The notes below the pieces were generated by a model that was not told the DNA's origin, made no database searches, and was given only the letters and a program-made list of their open reading frames with translations. This document shows positions 23,601 to 35,800 of a DNA stretch of 64,000 nucleotides, one piece after another. A program made the position numbers and the translations under genes. How positions within the stretch are numbered: the stretch's first letter is position 1; the number at the start of each line of letters is the position of its first letter. Where the stretch lies: assembly GCF_020520425.1 (NCBI RefSeq), contig NC_079490.1:3472001-3536000 (forward strand), written 5' to 3'. This DNA comes from Spinacia oleracea (lineage: Eukaryota; Streptophyta; Magnoliopsida; Caryophyllales; Amaranthaceae).

Positions 23601-26600
23601 ATCTCTGATATTTGATATTTGATAAGCTTAGCAAACTATTGCACGAGTTTGTTCTTTGTAATGCAAGGATTAAATTGGTTTCTACTTTTTATCTTGCAGC
23701 CAACGATTTATAGGTGCCGTTAATGGACTCTTATTATTGGGGATCGTCACTTCGTTTACAGCTCTAGTGGTAAGACTTCCTCTTTATGAGCTGAATATCC
23801 CTTCTCCCATTGCCCCTCTTCTTTCTTTATATATGGATTTTATTCGGGTTTACAGTACGGCCTTTCTCTTGATTCTATGAATAGAAGATGTTTTTGTGAT
23901 CTCCAGGTTATTACTAGCGCGGACCTACATTTTGATGCTCTTTTGAAAGCCAATTTTGAAGCCGTGCCTTCAAGTTTACCTGTCATAGCCCTTGCATATG
24001 TGTACCACGTAAGTGAGATATTACCTTACATCCCTTCAAAGATTGTCGAAATTTATTTGGCTTTCAGGTTGGAAAATCATGCTCAAAACCCAACAAAACG
24101 GGTCGGGTTCGAGTCGGGTTTGTGGGTCGGGTTGATTTTTGACAGGTCTAGTTCTAACAGTATGATTTACCTCTTTAGTTTTGTTAATGACACACATCTA
24201 TTCTTTGGTCTGTTCAGAATGTGGTTCCTGTTCTTTGCACAAACTTGGAGGGTGACCTGTCAAAAGTAAGGTGAAACTTTGATTAGCATTCTTATCACTG
24301 CTGCATATCTATGGACAATTTGTGATGTTTTCTTGACCAATTAGTAGAACCGATATCGACTGATCTGCAAAGAAATACATATACTTTGTAGTATTTCATC
24401 GTTGATCCAACCATTCATAATCCAGGATTTGACATTATTTACAGAAAGACCCTTTGTAATAGTTGGGCAGGTTAGGCCATTTCTACCCTCTTCTCATCAT
24501 TTTTTGTTTTTGTAAGTAAAGAATTGTATTCAATCCAAAAAATCATTATATAACCTAAATTGTCTAAGGGAGGGAAAACCTTCGAGGGTGGACTCCTCTA
24601 AATCCCGAAGAGAGCAGAACTGCCCTAAATCCCGAACAGAACAGAACAAAAATCATCAATGACTCATTAGAAAATATGATCACAAGGCATTGCTATATTA
24701 GGCAACAAACTTTTTTTTGGATATCCTGTAAAATAGTAATATGTTTATGTGATTATTAATTCAGACAAAGGGGGAGTACTTATAAACTACTCCCCCCGTC
24801 CCTAAAAGATCGTCACATAGAGCAAACTTCACTTTAGTAATATTTGGGTGTAAAATGTGCACATAAGTTGGTAAAGTGGGCCGTTGAGGAGAGAGATAGA
24901 GAGAGAAAAGTTACTAAATAAGGTATGGGGCAAACAAATAAGGACACCCATAAAGGAATATGGGGCAATCTTTAAGAGAGGAGGGAGTAGTACACGTCAA
25001 GCTTATTGCACCAATTCTGATATTTTAACGTTTTGTTGATCAAGACAGAAAATGATTATGAATATGATTGCACTTAATCCTCTTGCTTGGTATTGAAATG
25101 AACTTACTTGGTCAAACTTTTCATATAAGAAGCATAATCTGATACTCACATCCTGCCACGCGCTGTTTCGTATTGTACCTTCTGAAGTTCATGTTTCTGG
25201 TATATTCTGGGAATGAATTAACTCTGTTCTTTTGCAGGACTGCAATTGTCATGGGAACCGCAATTCCTCTGGTTCTATTTCTTGTTTGGAACGGGGTAAT
25301 TCTTGGTTCATTCACAAATGTAGATTCAAATGTCGGGAACATTCTTGATCCATTACAACAGCTGAGAGCAAGCAATGGAGTTGTCGGGGTAAGTGTCGTC
25401 TTTTGAGCTCTTTTTATACTCACCTTCACCAATTTCATTTGCTATGAATTAGCATAGATAACAGACCGAAAAAAGCAAGAGACTAATGAAGATTTGATTA
25501 ATAAACTGAAAGTACAAGAGTAACCGATATTCAAGCATTCCAGAGGCTTGATTTCTCTCCCAATGAGCTCAAGTTCAACCAAATTACTCCACAATATTCA
25601 ACATGCCTTTCTCTCTCTAATTATCCCTATATATAGTGTAATTTCCCTAGCACAACTACCTAGCTTATTCCCCAAACTACTAATTAAGATAACTAGCATT
25701 GATCCCGTGCCATGCATGACTTTTGTTATATTTTAAAAGTGAGTTTTAATTTTTCAATTAATCAAAAAAGAGTAAATACATGTATTTCATTTCGTGTTTT
25801 GCTAAGAAAAAAGTGAAGATAGAAATATAAATTGGTACTTGAAATTAATAGAAAAGTTTAAAGATAAAGAGGCGTGAAATTTATTGGAGGTTAAGGGGCA
25901 TGAATTCTTTTTTGTGGTGAACAGACATGAAAATTGAAATTGGAGAAGGAGAAGGAAGGAGCATGAAATTTTTAAAAAATTAAATGAAAAGATGTTTTCA
26001 AGAAGGGTTATGTTGCACTCCGCATTTCTTGCAAATTTTCCTGTTATTAGATATTAGTATAGATATCTAATTACCCTCCCCCATAATATCAGTGATTCAG
26101 TTCATAGCATTTTACACATTGCTTCTCTTTTGGCATTAATGTAATGCAGCCCATTGTTGATACCTTCTCAATTTTTGCTATCGGAACATCATACATCGGG
26201 TTTGTTCTTGGACTTGCTGACTTCTTAGCAGACTGTAAGCATTTCTCCTTTACTTGCTCAGAATCTTTATGAGACCGGCATTGTTCTTATGATTAGCCAC
26301 CTTAACATAATTTTCGAGAAGATTGTAGAAATTTTATTGGTTTTGGCTTCATTTTTAAGTATGTAGATGGTGCTGTATTTGTAATTTCTCTGCCATTTAT
26401 ACAGTCTGAGGTATTGGAATCGAAGACTGATTATTCATCCTAACCCCGTGTTTGCAGTGCTGAATCTCCCAGCAGGACAAAGCAGACCGCTTCCGTATCT
26501 GATTACTTTGTTCCCACCATTGGTACTGGCTTTGTTAGACCCTGAGATTTTTTTCAAGGCTTTGGATTTTGCTGGAACATATGGTGGTAAGCAAATGTTT

Positions 26601-27741
26601 TGCTTCTTTCAGTTGTCCAATTTTGCGAATTTCATTATTGCTACTCCTTCCGTCCCTAGATTATTTTAGAGGGTCGTTTTTTAAGAAATCGAGCGCAAAA
26701 GAGGGGTCGTTCGGTATTATTGTCAATTTTCTGTTTTTGGTTTTGAAATTCATATGATTTAGATTGAATCATGAACAAAAAACTACCTATAACAAAAAAC
26801 TGGAAACTTACTTTTTTTGGTTTTCATATTTGAATTTTTAGTTCTGTAAAAACACAAAAAGTGACCCAGAACAATCATGGTTATCCACCATACATAGTTT
26901 TACATCTCCACCATACCATTGCTGTCTTTGGTATTCTATTTACGGGTATCATTATCGGTATTAGGGGAGAACTTCTAATAGAAGTACTCGAGAATCATTT
27001 TTTGTTTACTATAAACCAAAATATGAAAACCACACAACGTAATTTCCAGTTTTTAGTTGTTAGTTTTCAAAATCAGTATGATTATTTTTAGTTCATGATT
27101 CAATCTAAATCATATGACTTACAAAACCAAAAAATGAAAAATGACGGTGATACCGAACGAGCCCTAAATTTAGAAACTTTTCTATATTGTTAAGCAATCC
27201 GTGGACTATGGACCATGGTGCACATAGAGCATGGTGCACCATGTGTACCAAAAGAACACATGTGCATAAACAAAAGAACATGACACTATGACAAAAGAAC
27301 ATGCAATATAATGTTTTACTTTTTTGTTATAAAAAATCACAATTTATTAAAAATATAAAAAAATATATGTCGATGTTCTTTTAACTTAACCAGATATTCT
27401 TTTAATTATATACTAATGTTCTTAAGGTGCACCATGCTCTATGTGCACCATGGTCCACCTTCTAAATTGCGATTGTCAAGACGGCCTAAAATAAAGACAT
27501 GGCCTAGGGATGGAGGGCGTATATGTCAAGCTGTTTTAACAGCGTCTGAAATCTTGCAGTTTTGGTGCTTTTCGGAGTTCTTCCTGCAGCAATGTCGTGG
27601 TCAGATCGATACATAACTTCACCAGAACTCCCGAAAGTACCCCAGATGGTTCCCGGAGGAAAGCTTACTCTTTCCCTAGTGATGGGTGGCGCTGCATGGA
27701 TCATTTTATCAGAGATACTCAACACCTTCAACCACACATGA
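17603..27741 (+). CDS. Plastid-targeted TyrP-like aromatic amino-acid transporter (HAAAP family)
   Basis: A multi-pass permease of the tryptophan/tyrosine permease family, probably in the plastid envelope. Fourteen exons: 17603-17906, 18019-18059, 19175-19267, 19432-19506, 20698-20747, 22109-22198, 23061-23117, 23700-23769, 23907-24008, 24218-24270, 25238-25388, 26150-26234, 26458-26586, 27560-27741. They sum to 1,482 bases (493 residues) with all phases matching and a TGA stop. The first 60-70 residues are rich in Ser, Asn and His with few acids, like a transit peptide. The membrane core starts at GSVTSSIFLVAGTTIGAGIL, the family's glycine-rich first helix, followed by about ten more hydrophobic segments. 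Conserved blocks include LPAVTQESGF and VPVLCTNLEGDL. Introns carry at least six MITEs or Helitrons without damaging exons. The substrate is inferred from the family. Confidence 0.92.
18189..18375. repeat. Short tandem duplication in transporter intron 2
   Basis: A unit of about 85 bases (containing GATCGCGATATACTATATTG and GGGGGATTAATCGAGC) is repeated twice, with a third partial copy at about 18965-19035. A (GT)n tract lies at 18525-18562. Confidence 0.75.
18600..18895. repeat. Inverted third copy of the GTGTACAATA element
   Basis: Sequence inverse to 16166-16480: CACAAATTCTTATTT at the left and CTTGGTGTACAATAAACGTGC at the right, with the same internal order (AAAAGTTATCTATTTTTTAG, AATCACTAATAATGTATAA). 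It lies inside intron 2 of the transporter. Confidence 0.75.
21033..21275. mobile_element. Stowaway MITE in transporter intron 5
   Basis: Left end CTCCCTCCGTCCCTAAAAGA preceded by TA. Right end TCTTTTAGGGACGGATGGAG. The right-hand TA is decayed. Confidence 0.8.
21295..21678. mobile_element. hAT-type non-autonomous element, copy 1
   Basis: Terminal repeats TAGGCCTGGTTATCGGGC and CCAATAACCAGGTCTA, with a perfect 8-base duplication CATAGAGT (21287-21294, 21679-21686), the hAT signature. The left part is rich in GGGTCGGG and the right part in TGTCCAATAA-type repeats. It is nearly identical to the copy at 38485. Confidence 0.88.
24790..24987. mobile_element. Stowaway MITE in transporter intron 10
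   Basis: Ends CTCCCCCCGTCCCTAAAAGA and TCTTTAAGAGAGGAGGGAG, with TA on both sides. Non-coding, 198 bases. Confidence 0.75.
25693..26063 (-). mobile_element. Small non-autonomous Helitron in transporter intron 11
   Basis: On the minus strand it begins TCTATACTAATATCTAATAA after a flanking A and ends with a hairpin-type stretch (GTCATGCATGGCACGGGAT), then CTAG with a flanking T. This 5' TC / 3' CTAG, A|T insertion pattern defines Helitrons. No coding, 371 bases. Confidence 0.8.
26644..27519. mobile_element. Stowaway element carrying two nested MITEs (transporter intron 13)
   Basis: The outer ends CTCCTTCCGTCCCTAGATTA and ACATGGCCTAGGGATGGAGG are Stowaway-like with TA outside (26642-26643, 27520-27521). 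Inside is a MITE with GTTCGGTAT..GATACCGAACGA ends (26704-27164), then another with inverted ends GGACCATGGTGCACATAGAG / CTCTATGTGCACCATGGTCC (about 27200-27458). Only about 150 bases of the original Stowaway remain. Confidence 0.7.
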
Positions 27742-27984
27742 AAAATTCGTGAAAAGCCGGAAAAAACAGGAAGAAAAGAAGCTGTTTGGAGCAGAGTTCT
27801 TGATAGCAAGCTTTGTCAGTAGAAGAAGTTGCACATATATATTTAACCTTTTTACCATCATAAATTATCATGGTTTACATGTAGTAATTGACATGTTCTA
27901 ATTCGGTATTTCTGCAAACAATCTTTAGCTCTGTGAGCCTGCTATCTGTAAAATGTTTGGTTTCAGAGTCGACAAGGTGGAAAT

Positions 27985-28240
27985 CAAGATGGCCGTGGTC
28001 CGGGTCAGGCCAGGCCCGTTCTCCATTGTGTCGGGGCAGGACGGGCTGAAAAGTTCAAAACATGGCCCAGGTCCTGCCCGTTGGCTGTTGTGTCGGGCTG
28101 GGCGTTGTGCCTAAACCTACTCTTACTAAATTTGGTGTGCTTTGTCGTGCCGTGCCTTGTCGTGCTAATACAATCCACAGCCCACGACTTTGTTCTCGTG
28201 CCGGGCCATGCTTTTTTCGTGCTAGTGTTGGGCCGGCCCC
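27985..28240. repeat. GC-rich GGCCGGGCC/CGTGC repeat, copy 1
   Basis: A patch of about 250 bases far richer in GC than its surroundings, with CGTGCCG, GGGCCGG and CAGGCCC motifs. Similar patches occur at 33394-33720 and 55405-55740. Both strands give spurious open frames. The class is unclear; it may be part of a hAT-like repeat. Confidence 0.55.
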
Positions 28241-28677
28241 ACTACCATCTTTAGGTGTAAATAGCCATTTCAATTGGCGATTTATAAATTATGTGGTGTA
28301 CATTATTCCACTTCACGGGCAAGTAGAAACCAAGGGAAACTGGGAAACCACGGATTAAATTTGGCGATTTTGTCATAGATCGCCAATTTACAATTGGGAA
28401 AAACTTTATTTTGTTAAGACAATCAATGACAAGGACGATAGATTGAGAATCATGTTTAAAAAGGGAAAATGTTGAGAATTTCAACATCTTTAAGCATTTT
28501 CTACCAAAAAAATCGCTCGTTTTCAACAGCTACTGATATTTTACGTTGCGAGAAAATAGGTTAATATCGAAATAAGGTACGTCGAGATCCTCTTGGGTGC
28601 TCATATTACAACAATGTCCCTGTAATGAAAGACACGAATAAAGAAACATAGGACATGTTTAACTCACTAAATGAATA

Positions 28678-28982
28678 CTCCCTCCGTATTTATTTTAAGA
28701 GATACACTTGGTCGGACACGGATATTAAAAAAAAGAATAAATAAAATAATAAAAGCAAGTGGGGTTGGGTAAATATTTTAATAAACAAGTGGGAACCATG
28801 TCATTTTGGTGGAGTGGGTTTATGAAATTATTTGTTTAATAGAATGGTGGGTAATAGGGTAAATTAGATGTATTATTTAATTAGATGGTGGAGTTGATAA
28901 GTTACTAAAAATGACAAGTGTATGTCTTAAATAAATACGGCCGAAAAAGACAAGTGTATCCCTTAAATAAATACGGAGGGAG
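28678..28982. mobile_element. Stowaway MITE (ATTTATTTTAAG subfamily), copy A
   Basis: Ends CTCCCTCCGTATTTATTTTA and TTAAATAAATACGGAGGGAG, with TA on both sides. The same subfamily, inverted, is at 34354. From 28.0 to 29.5 kb I see no gene. Confidence 0.9.
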
Positions 28983-29512
28983 TATGCCAATAGTAGTACA
29001 GGGGTGTTCATATTAAATTAAACGGGACGGGCCGGGACGGGCCGGGCCCAGTACATAGGGGAGCCAAATCCCATACATACAGATCCAATTAGATGTGGCA
29101 ACACCACAACCACCTCAGTAGCAATGTAGCATTGTAGCGAGTTGCAACACTAACAGAAACTAGACACAAATGAATAAAACTCATGAAAAGAGAAAATTGC
29201 AGAAACTATTGACACCAGCAAAAAGAAGCTGAATAATGAAGTACATATCTACATGAGGCAATTAACCCTTAAAATAGAAAATATTTAGAGGGAAAAAAAG
29301 AAAAAAAAAAGGAAAAATAAAGGTAGATAGACCTGTAAAGTTCTTGGAGATCATGAACCAAAAACAAAGTCATTTGTCTAGGACAACTTCTGTTCCAATT
29401 TCAACATATTTACTGAAAATTTCAATTCAGACTTAGAACAGCCAAATTGATCCCAAAAGCATGCAATCAACCAAAAGACAGTAAAGTAATGAACAAACAT
29501 ACATATATTAAC

Positions 29513-29578
29513 CTAGTATTCGAAAGGCCAACCGCTGTAATTCATCTCATGAAACTCGTGATTCTCTCCTCCGTGAGT

Positions 29579-29610
<32 letters not shown>

Positions 29611-30568
29611 GATTGCTCACATTCGGTGGTGAAACATACTCACGGTTGCTGGTACTACTGGTTGTTGTTGTTGAAGACCGAAAGGGCCACAGAAAAGAGA
29701 ACGGGTTTCTCCTGTTTGTGTTCTGATCACTGTTTCCTCTCTCTCTCGAGATGTTGTTAATGCTACTAGAACTTCTTCTGCTACTCCCACTGCTTGAATT
29801 GGAATTCTGTCTGCAACTCGGAGTACTTGACCCTAACTCGTGGCGACAAACGGGGCAGGAGTTATGCTGGACCAACCACGGGACAATGCAATCAGAGTGA
29901 TATAAGTGGTTACAAGGCATTTGCCTTGCTTCTGTACCCAACTCGAACTGATCTTTACAAACCGGGCAATGTGAATCGGTCTGGATATGGGTCCGAGTGA
30001 TCTTGATTACGGGCAATGCATCGATAGCTGATCTAGGGGCTGGTGCCGGGCCTTGCCTATCAACCATTAGCTGCTCAATCAACTCGTGAAGGCCCGGCCC
30101 GACAAACAGATCACCATTGTTTCCCCGGCTTAATCCAATTCCCGGGTTTCCATTAAAAAACATCTCGAACCCACCACTTCTAGGCATTGGCATCCTTCCG
30201 GGGGGAACTTGGCCTTGAAAAATCAACCAAGGGTTACGATCAGCATCAATACCGTATCTCCTTCTCTGCCCCGTGAAAGACTCTAAAGCTTCGATTAACC
30301 CTAATCTTTGCTCGGGATTATTCCGGATCATTAACGAGTCTAAAGCTTCCATAATTCCTTGTATTTGATTAGGGCCGTCTCTAATTCCGTAAGGGGTGGT
30401 TGTATTACTACTATTAACTCCAACCGGACCCGGACCCGGACTGCCCCGTAACTCCTCTAACTCTTGCACAAACCCTCCATCACAAATAGGGCAAACCGTG
30501 CCTCGGTTTCGAGGACGAATTGGCTGCCTACATTGATAACACCAGTGTGTATTTCCACCACTCGACAT
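29513..30568 (-). CDS. RING-H2 E3 ubiquitin ligase, RING1/RHC1A-like (zinc-ribbon plus RING)
   Basis: A predicted E3 ligase of 351 residues, single coding exon. The N-terminus MSSGGNTHWCYQCRQPI..CPICDGGFVQELEEL is the zinc-ribbon typical of RHC1A/RING1-like plant E3s. The C3H2C3 RING is at about residues 200-240 (CPVCKDQFELG..MPCNHLYHSDCIVPWL..SCPVC) with all eight ligands. The C-terminal tail is Ser/Asn-rich and includes a run of twelve Thr, near the end, before HGGENHEFHEMNYSGW. The start is the ATG at 30566-30568. The frame stays open upstream but contains no earlier ATG. E2 binding and ubiquitin transfer are inferred from the family. Confidence 0.92.
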
Positions 30569-30682
30569 CGTTAAACACAATCCCTCTCTCTTTCCCTTCC
30601 TTTTTTCTTAACAATCACAATGTTTCTCACAATAGAAAAACTCCCAAATCCACTTACTTCAACAACCAAACCAAGAATCACT

Positions 30683-31300
30683 CTGCAATTATCAAAAACA
30701 TAAACTCATATAACTGCAATGTTCAATCATAATCTCAAAATAAAACTCATCAAACTAAATTTTACTATTTAGGGATTGAAATTCACAATTATTATACCTA
30801 AATAGTAAATACCCAATTTGAATTTCACAAAATAACTTCATTCTTTGAACAAATTCAAAGATTCAACCGTCCAAACTCATCAAACTAAATTTCATTCTTC
30901 AGGGATTGGAATTCACAATTATACCTAAATACCCAATTTGAATTTCACAGAATAACTTCATTTTTTGAACAAATTCAAAGATTCAATCATCCAACTGTTT
31001 CCCAGATTAACTGTAAGATCTAACAATTTGCAGATTCAAACAAACACAACATCAATCAAATCATGCAAACGACAAAATAAATGATAAAATAAATACAAAA
31101 TCAACATCAAATCAATCCCCAAACATACATCTAGATACTCATTATTGAAACCTAGTTTATATAATTAAAGAACACAACTTTACACAAAACCCATTAAAAT
31201 TAACTGAAATTAAATCACTCCCAGATGAAAATAATAAATGAAAATCAAACCCATCATCAAAGTAAGAAATTAAAATGCAGAGAGAGAAAATGGGATTTAC
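30683..31300 (-). other. 5' UTR intron of the RING1-like gene
   Basis: Donor CTCTG|GTAAATCC (exon end at 31301) and acceptor TAATTGCAG (exon start at 30682) fit consensus. The upstream leader (31301-31390) is a GAGA/CTCT-rich tract, common in plant 5' UTRs. Internally, a segment with GGGATTG(A/G)AATTCACAATT is duplicated at 30770-30870 and 30898-30990. Confidence 0.5.
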
Positions 31301-32109
31301 CAGAGACCAACTGAAGTGATGAGAAGAGAGAGAACGAGGGAGAGAGTATATCTGTAAATTTTTAGAGAGAGAAAGAGAGAGAGAATAAATTAAAAATTTC
31401 TAGAATCTGGAATGATAAGAAGGCATTTGGAAAATTTAATTAAATTGAATGAAATTGAAAGATGATTGATTGATGGGGTTTGTTTCTTTGTTTGGTTGGG
31501 TGTGAATGCTAATATGCTAACGTGCGCTAGGGTGCGCTAGGGTGCGCAATACGCCTACTTGTGGAAAACCTTTGCAATGAGGTTACTGGTTTTTGGAATG
31601 TGGAAGTCGTCGTACCTTGTTGAGTTGTTGCCTCGTGAATTCGTTTTGGGCTTTTCTAAACACTTTCATTTTTCTTTAACCCCCTTTCATAATTAAAGAA
31701 AAAAACAAAACAAATCCACTAGTAACACTTAATTTTACTTTTCGCACATTTACATATTAAATTGATTTTCAAACACAGTGTTAGGGTGCGTTCTACTTAA
31801 TTTACCTGACATTCGACTTATCGAAATGAATGAGAGCTTATTGATTTGGTAAGTAACTAATTATTGGCTAAAATAGCAAATATAACCAAGATTTATTGTT
31901 AATGATTTTGTTTAAACTATCAAGATTCTAATCAAGTTATAATTAGTGACCAAGCGAATATGAAATTATAAACTTTTGTAAAAGGCGATATGAACTAGAT
32001 ATATCCATGGAATTTCTTCCCCAATACATTTGTTTTAAATAGAGCATATTAAGAATTTTCTTACATTTGTCTTAATTTTTTCACATGTCAACCAATTCAG
32101 CTACGCAAG

Positions 32110-32378
32110 TCAGCATTTGAGCCATTCTAAAACATTTGGTTGTTTATGGGGCTCGACCTGTGACATTCGAGATACAAGGTAAGTTGCCCACCAACAATAG
32201 TGACAAAGAAAAAACCTCGTATAATTGGTCATTTTATTAATCAGCGTTTGAGCCACTCTAAAACATTTGGTTGTTTATGGGGCTCGACCTGTGACCTTGG
32301 AGACACAAGGTAAGTTGCCCACCAACAATAGTGACAAAAGAAAAAACCTCGTATAATTGGTAATTTATTTGGTATTAA
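32110..32378. repeat. 134-base direct tandem duplication
   Basis: Two copies (32110-32243 and 32244-32378) sharing TTTGAGCCA.TCTAAAACAT, GGGGCTCGACCTGTGAC and ACCTCGTATAATTGG, about 95 percent alike. Intergenic between the RING1-like and EF-1-beta genes. No coding. Confidence 0.85.
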
Positions 32379-32847
32379 ACAGGAACCTATTGTAACAAGT
32401 TCGGATAAAGGCAACTTGCAAATATTTTTGGGTTGACCATAAGCACACTATAGTCTAAATAATGCCGTAGTCATGTTGCTTTCTTATGCACATTAAACAT
32501 GCATATATAAGATGTGTAGTGTATTCTTCTCTAGGCTTACCAACCCTACCTAACTTCAGAGATAAATAAATTACACCGTCCGTATTTGGCTATTTGCACA
32601 CATAACACAAAGAACAAGCTCACACAACTATGATGATCTGCAGATTAATGTTACCCAGAATGCTAGAAAGAATTCATTCGACAAAAAAACTGTTATCGTT
32701 AAATTAAATCTCGGAGTTTTTACACCCCAACTCATCTCTCAAACCATACACAGTTACACACCACCTATATGAGAAGTAACGAAAACAAAATCTTTTAGAG
32801 ACGAACTAAAGCATCCCAGATTAAGAAAACTACTATAGATAGTCCAC

Positions 32848-35800
32848 TTAAATTTTGTTGAAGGCGACAATATCACAGCTCTGGATGAATTCGTTGGCTG
32901 GCTCGACGGTGAGGTAATCTTCGATGAGGTTGTCGACGGAAACAAGGTCATCGACAATGGTCATCATGATTGTCAACTTCTTGATTCCGTAACCAACTGG
33001 AACCAATTTTGCTGTAGGAAATTCGATCATGTAATAATTATTATTATCTCAATCATATAATGAAATGAAAAGTTGGGAATTTTGGTAAAGAGGGAATAGA
33101 AAGAGAGAGATGAAATCATACATGCTCCCCATGTGAGACCTTCCTTCTGGACACTGCGAACAGCCTCTTCTAGCTTCTTCATGTCGGTTTCATCGTCCCA
33201 TGGCTTCACATCCAGAAGAATGGAAGATTTTCCACCTAAACAGATGAAGGTGGATATTTAAAAAATATTTATTGAGACGAATCTAACAAAACCGCACACT
33301 ACTATATTTTTTCATAAGTATAAATCACAAAAAGAAGTCAAAGGACAATATACACCCCCGTCTTAAGTTAGGACTGCATCTACACTAGTAGAGATGGCCG
33401 TGGGCAGGACTGAGGCCTGACCAGACCCGGCACAGAAAAAGCCCAGCCCAACTCAGGCACGACAAAAGCGCAGCCCAAGGCAAGCAATAAGTCATGGGCT
33501 GTGGGCCGGGCCTGTGTTGCATTTTTTTGGAAAAGGCACAACAAGCACGCTAAATTTTGTAAAATTAGGCTTAGACATGGCGGCCCGACCCGGCATGACA
33601 GATCCCAGACCTGGGCCCTGTTTTGGACTTTTTGGTCCGCCCAACCAAGCACGATGCAGAGTGGGCTTGGCCCATTTAGGCCAATTCTGCTTGTGGGCCC
33701 AACCCAGCCCACGCATATCTTATCTAAGATTAGATTACACCACATGGAGATAACAACAATTGCTTTTAGCAGTAAAAGAAACAATTTCTCCATCTCCAGA
33801 GGGAAAGAGGACAATATAAATCATCCTCTTTACGATAAAATCTCCGGAAAAGGATATTACTTTGGCGTTGGTACATGCATAACACCCATAATACAGGTGT
33901 GACGCTCGAAAATTCAACGCGTTATTTATAGTTCATCTCTTCAGCAAGCAGATTAAATTCACATTAAGATCATAGCGCTTTCAGAATAAAAACATCAACC
34001 CACTCCACCCTCAAAGCATAACACTAGAGACAACTCAAAAATAAGGCCTGAAAAACAAGATTCTTACTTTCTTTCTTCTTTGCAGAAGTCTTCTTGGCTG
34101 CTGCCTCTCTCTCTTCTGCGGCCTTCTTCTCTTCCTCGGTCTCGTCACCGAAGAGATCCATGTCATCATCGTCATCCTCGACAGGTGCATCCTTTAAATA
34201 AAGAAAGAGAAACATTAGAAAATCATAAAACTAGTCAAACACAGTCTGACTAGTAATTCCGAAAGCAATAGCAAAAACAAACAGTGTCAGATAGAGGAAA
34301 AATATTGTATCATCTTTAGGTACTTTTTGCACACACCTTATTTTAGTTTAGTACTCCCTCTGTATTTATTTAAGGGGTACACTTGCCTTTTCCGGCCGTA
34401 TTTATTTAAGAGATACACTTGCCATTTTTAGTAACATATCAACTCCACCATCTAATTAAATAATCTATCTAATATATCCTATGTCCCACCACCCTATTAA
34501 ACAAATAATTTCATAACTACACCACACCCCCCACCCCCTAAAATGACATGGTCCCCACTTGTTTTATTACTTTATTTCATTCAATTCTTCTTTTTAATAC
34601 CCGTGTCCGACTAAGTGTATCTCTTAAATAAATACGGAGGGAGTATGAATGTATGACAATCATAGAAAAAAAATTAAGAAAAAAGCAGTAGAGCATGATA
34701 CATATTGTGAGCCAAGGCATATTTTATGCATTCTTCTAACACAGTAAGACGGATAGTATCATGCGATAACAAAACATCTGTATACTACTAATACATATGT
34801 TCATTCATATTGCTTAATTGTGATATCGTTTCTTAATGATGGAAGCCAATACATTATATTTGCTCATTCAAGTCTTACCCTGTCGCATCACAAGCTACAA
34901 CTATCTCAGAGCCAAATAAAGGATTCTTTAACCTAGCACATCAAAAGAAATGCAAACAAGATCCAGTCATCCAGAACTAACCTTTTTCTCTTCCTCGGCA
35001 GAGGCAGCTGGAGTTGCCTGGGAGGAAAATCTCACTCCGGCAGCTTGGCCAGGGAAACTGTCATATTAATAAAAGGGTCAAATATTAAATCATTATTGTG
35101 ATTATTGAGAACCAAAAAATACAATAACTCTTGGAGAAAACTTTAAAGAAGTAAGGTGCACTGATAAAAAGTTTTCTGTCTACCACTACATGACAGGCAA
35201 CATTTCTAATTTACAGCTCTCTATCCCTATTCATGATGGGCTTAGTTTTAGACTTAGCCGTATTACTGAAGTGATGGAAATGTAAAAACTTGAAATGGAG
35301 AAGGAATTATGGAATCATTACTCAAATCTTTAAATCAGCTTTTAATCAAACCTGTACTATAAATTAAAGACATGGGTAATGTAGATACCATTCCAAAAGT
35401 ATCAAACTCCAATTTTCAAATTCGGGTGAGAGCGGGAAAACAATGAACTAAAGAGGGGAAAATAAAAATAAACAAACACAATTGACCATATTCTTTTACA
35501 TTTGGAACTCCAAGAACCACAATCATACATAAACAACTCAAGAACTTCTGGCAACAACAAAAGGCAGATTTCAAGACAATAATCCACAATCAGAAGTGAT
35601 ATATGTTCTGATTTTTGCCAAGAACTCACGGATTTTGTTCTCTTTTCTTTAACTACTACTTGAATAAGATTTGAAAATGCCAAGTTTCATTTAAAAGCAG
35701 CATCCCTTAGATCTTTAAGACTAAGGTAATGTAGATGATGTTGATGAAATATATTACAGGAACATTAACGTCTTAGGCAAAGGCAAAGGAAAAACCTAAG

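Noticed and set aside
23877-24269. A 130-residue plus-strand open frame within the transporter
   Set aside because: It reads through exon 9, an intron and exon 10 in mixed frames; the exons are already in the transporter model.
29578-29760. Leu-rich plus-strand frame opposite the RING1-like gene
   Set aside because: Antisense shadow of the Thr run.
33501-33902. 133-residue frame in EF-1-beta intron 5
   Set aside because: Falls within the GC-rich GGCCGGGCC repeat; the same kind of frame appears in other copies.
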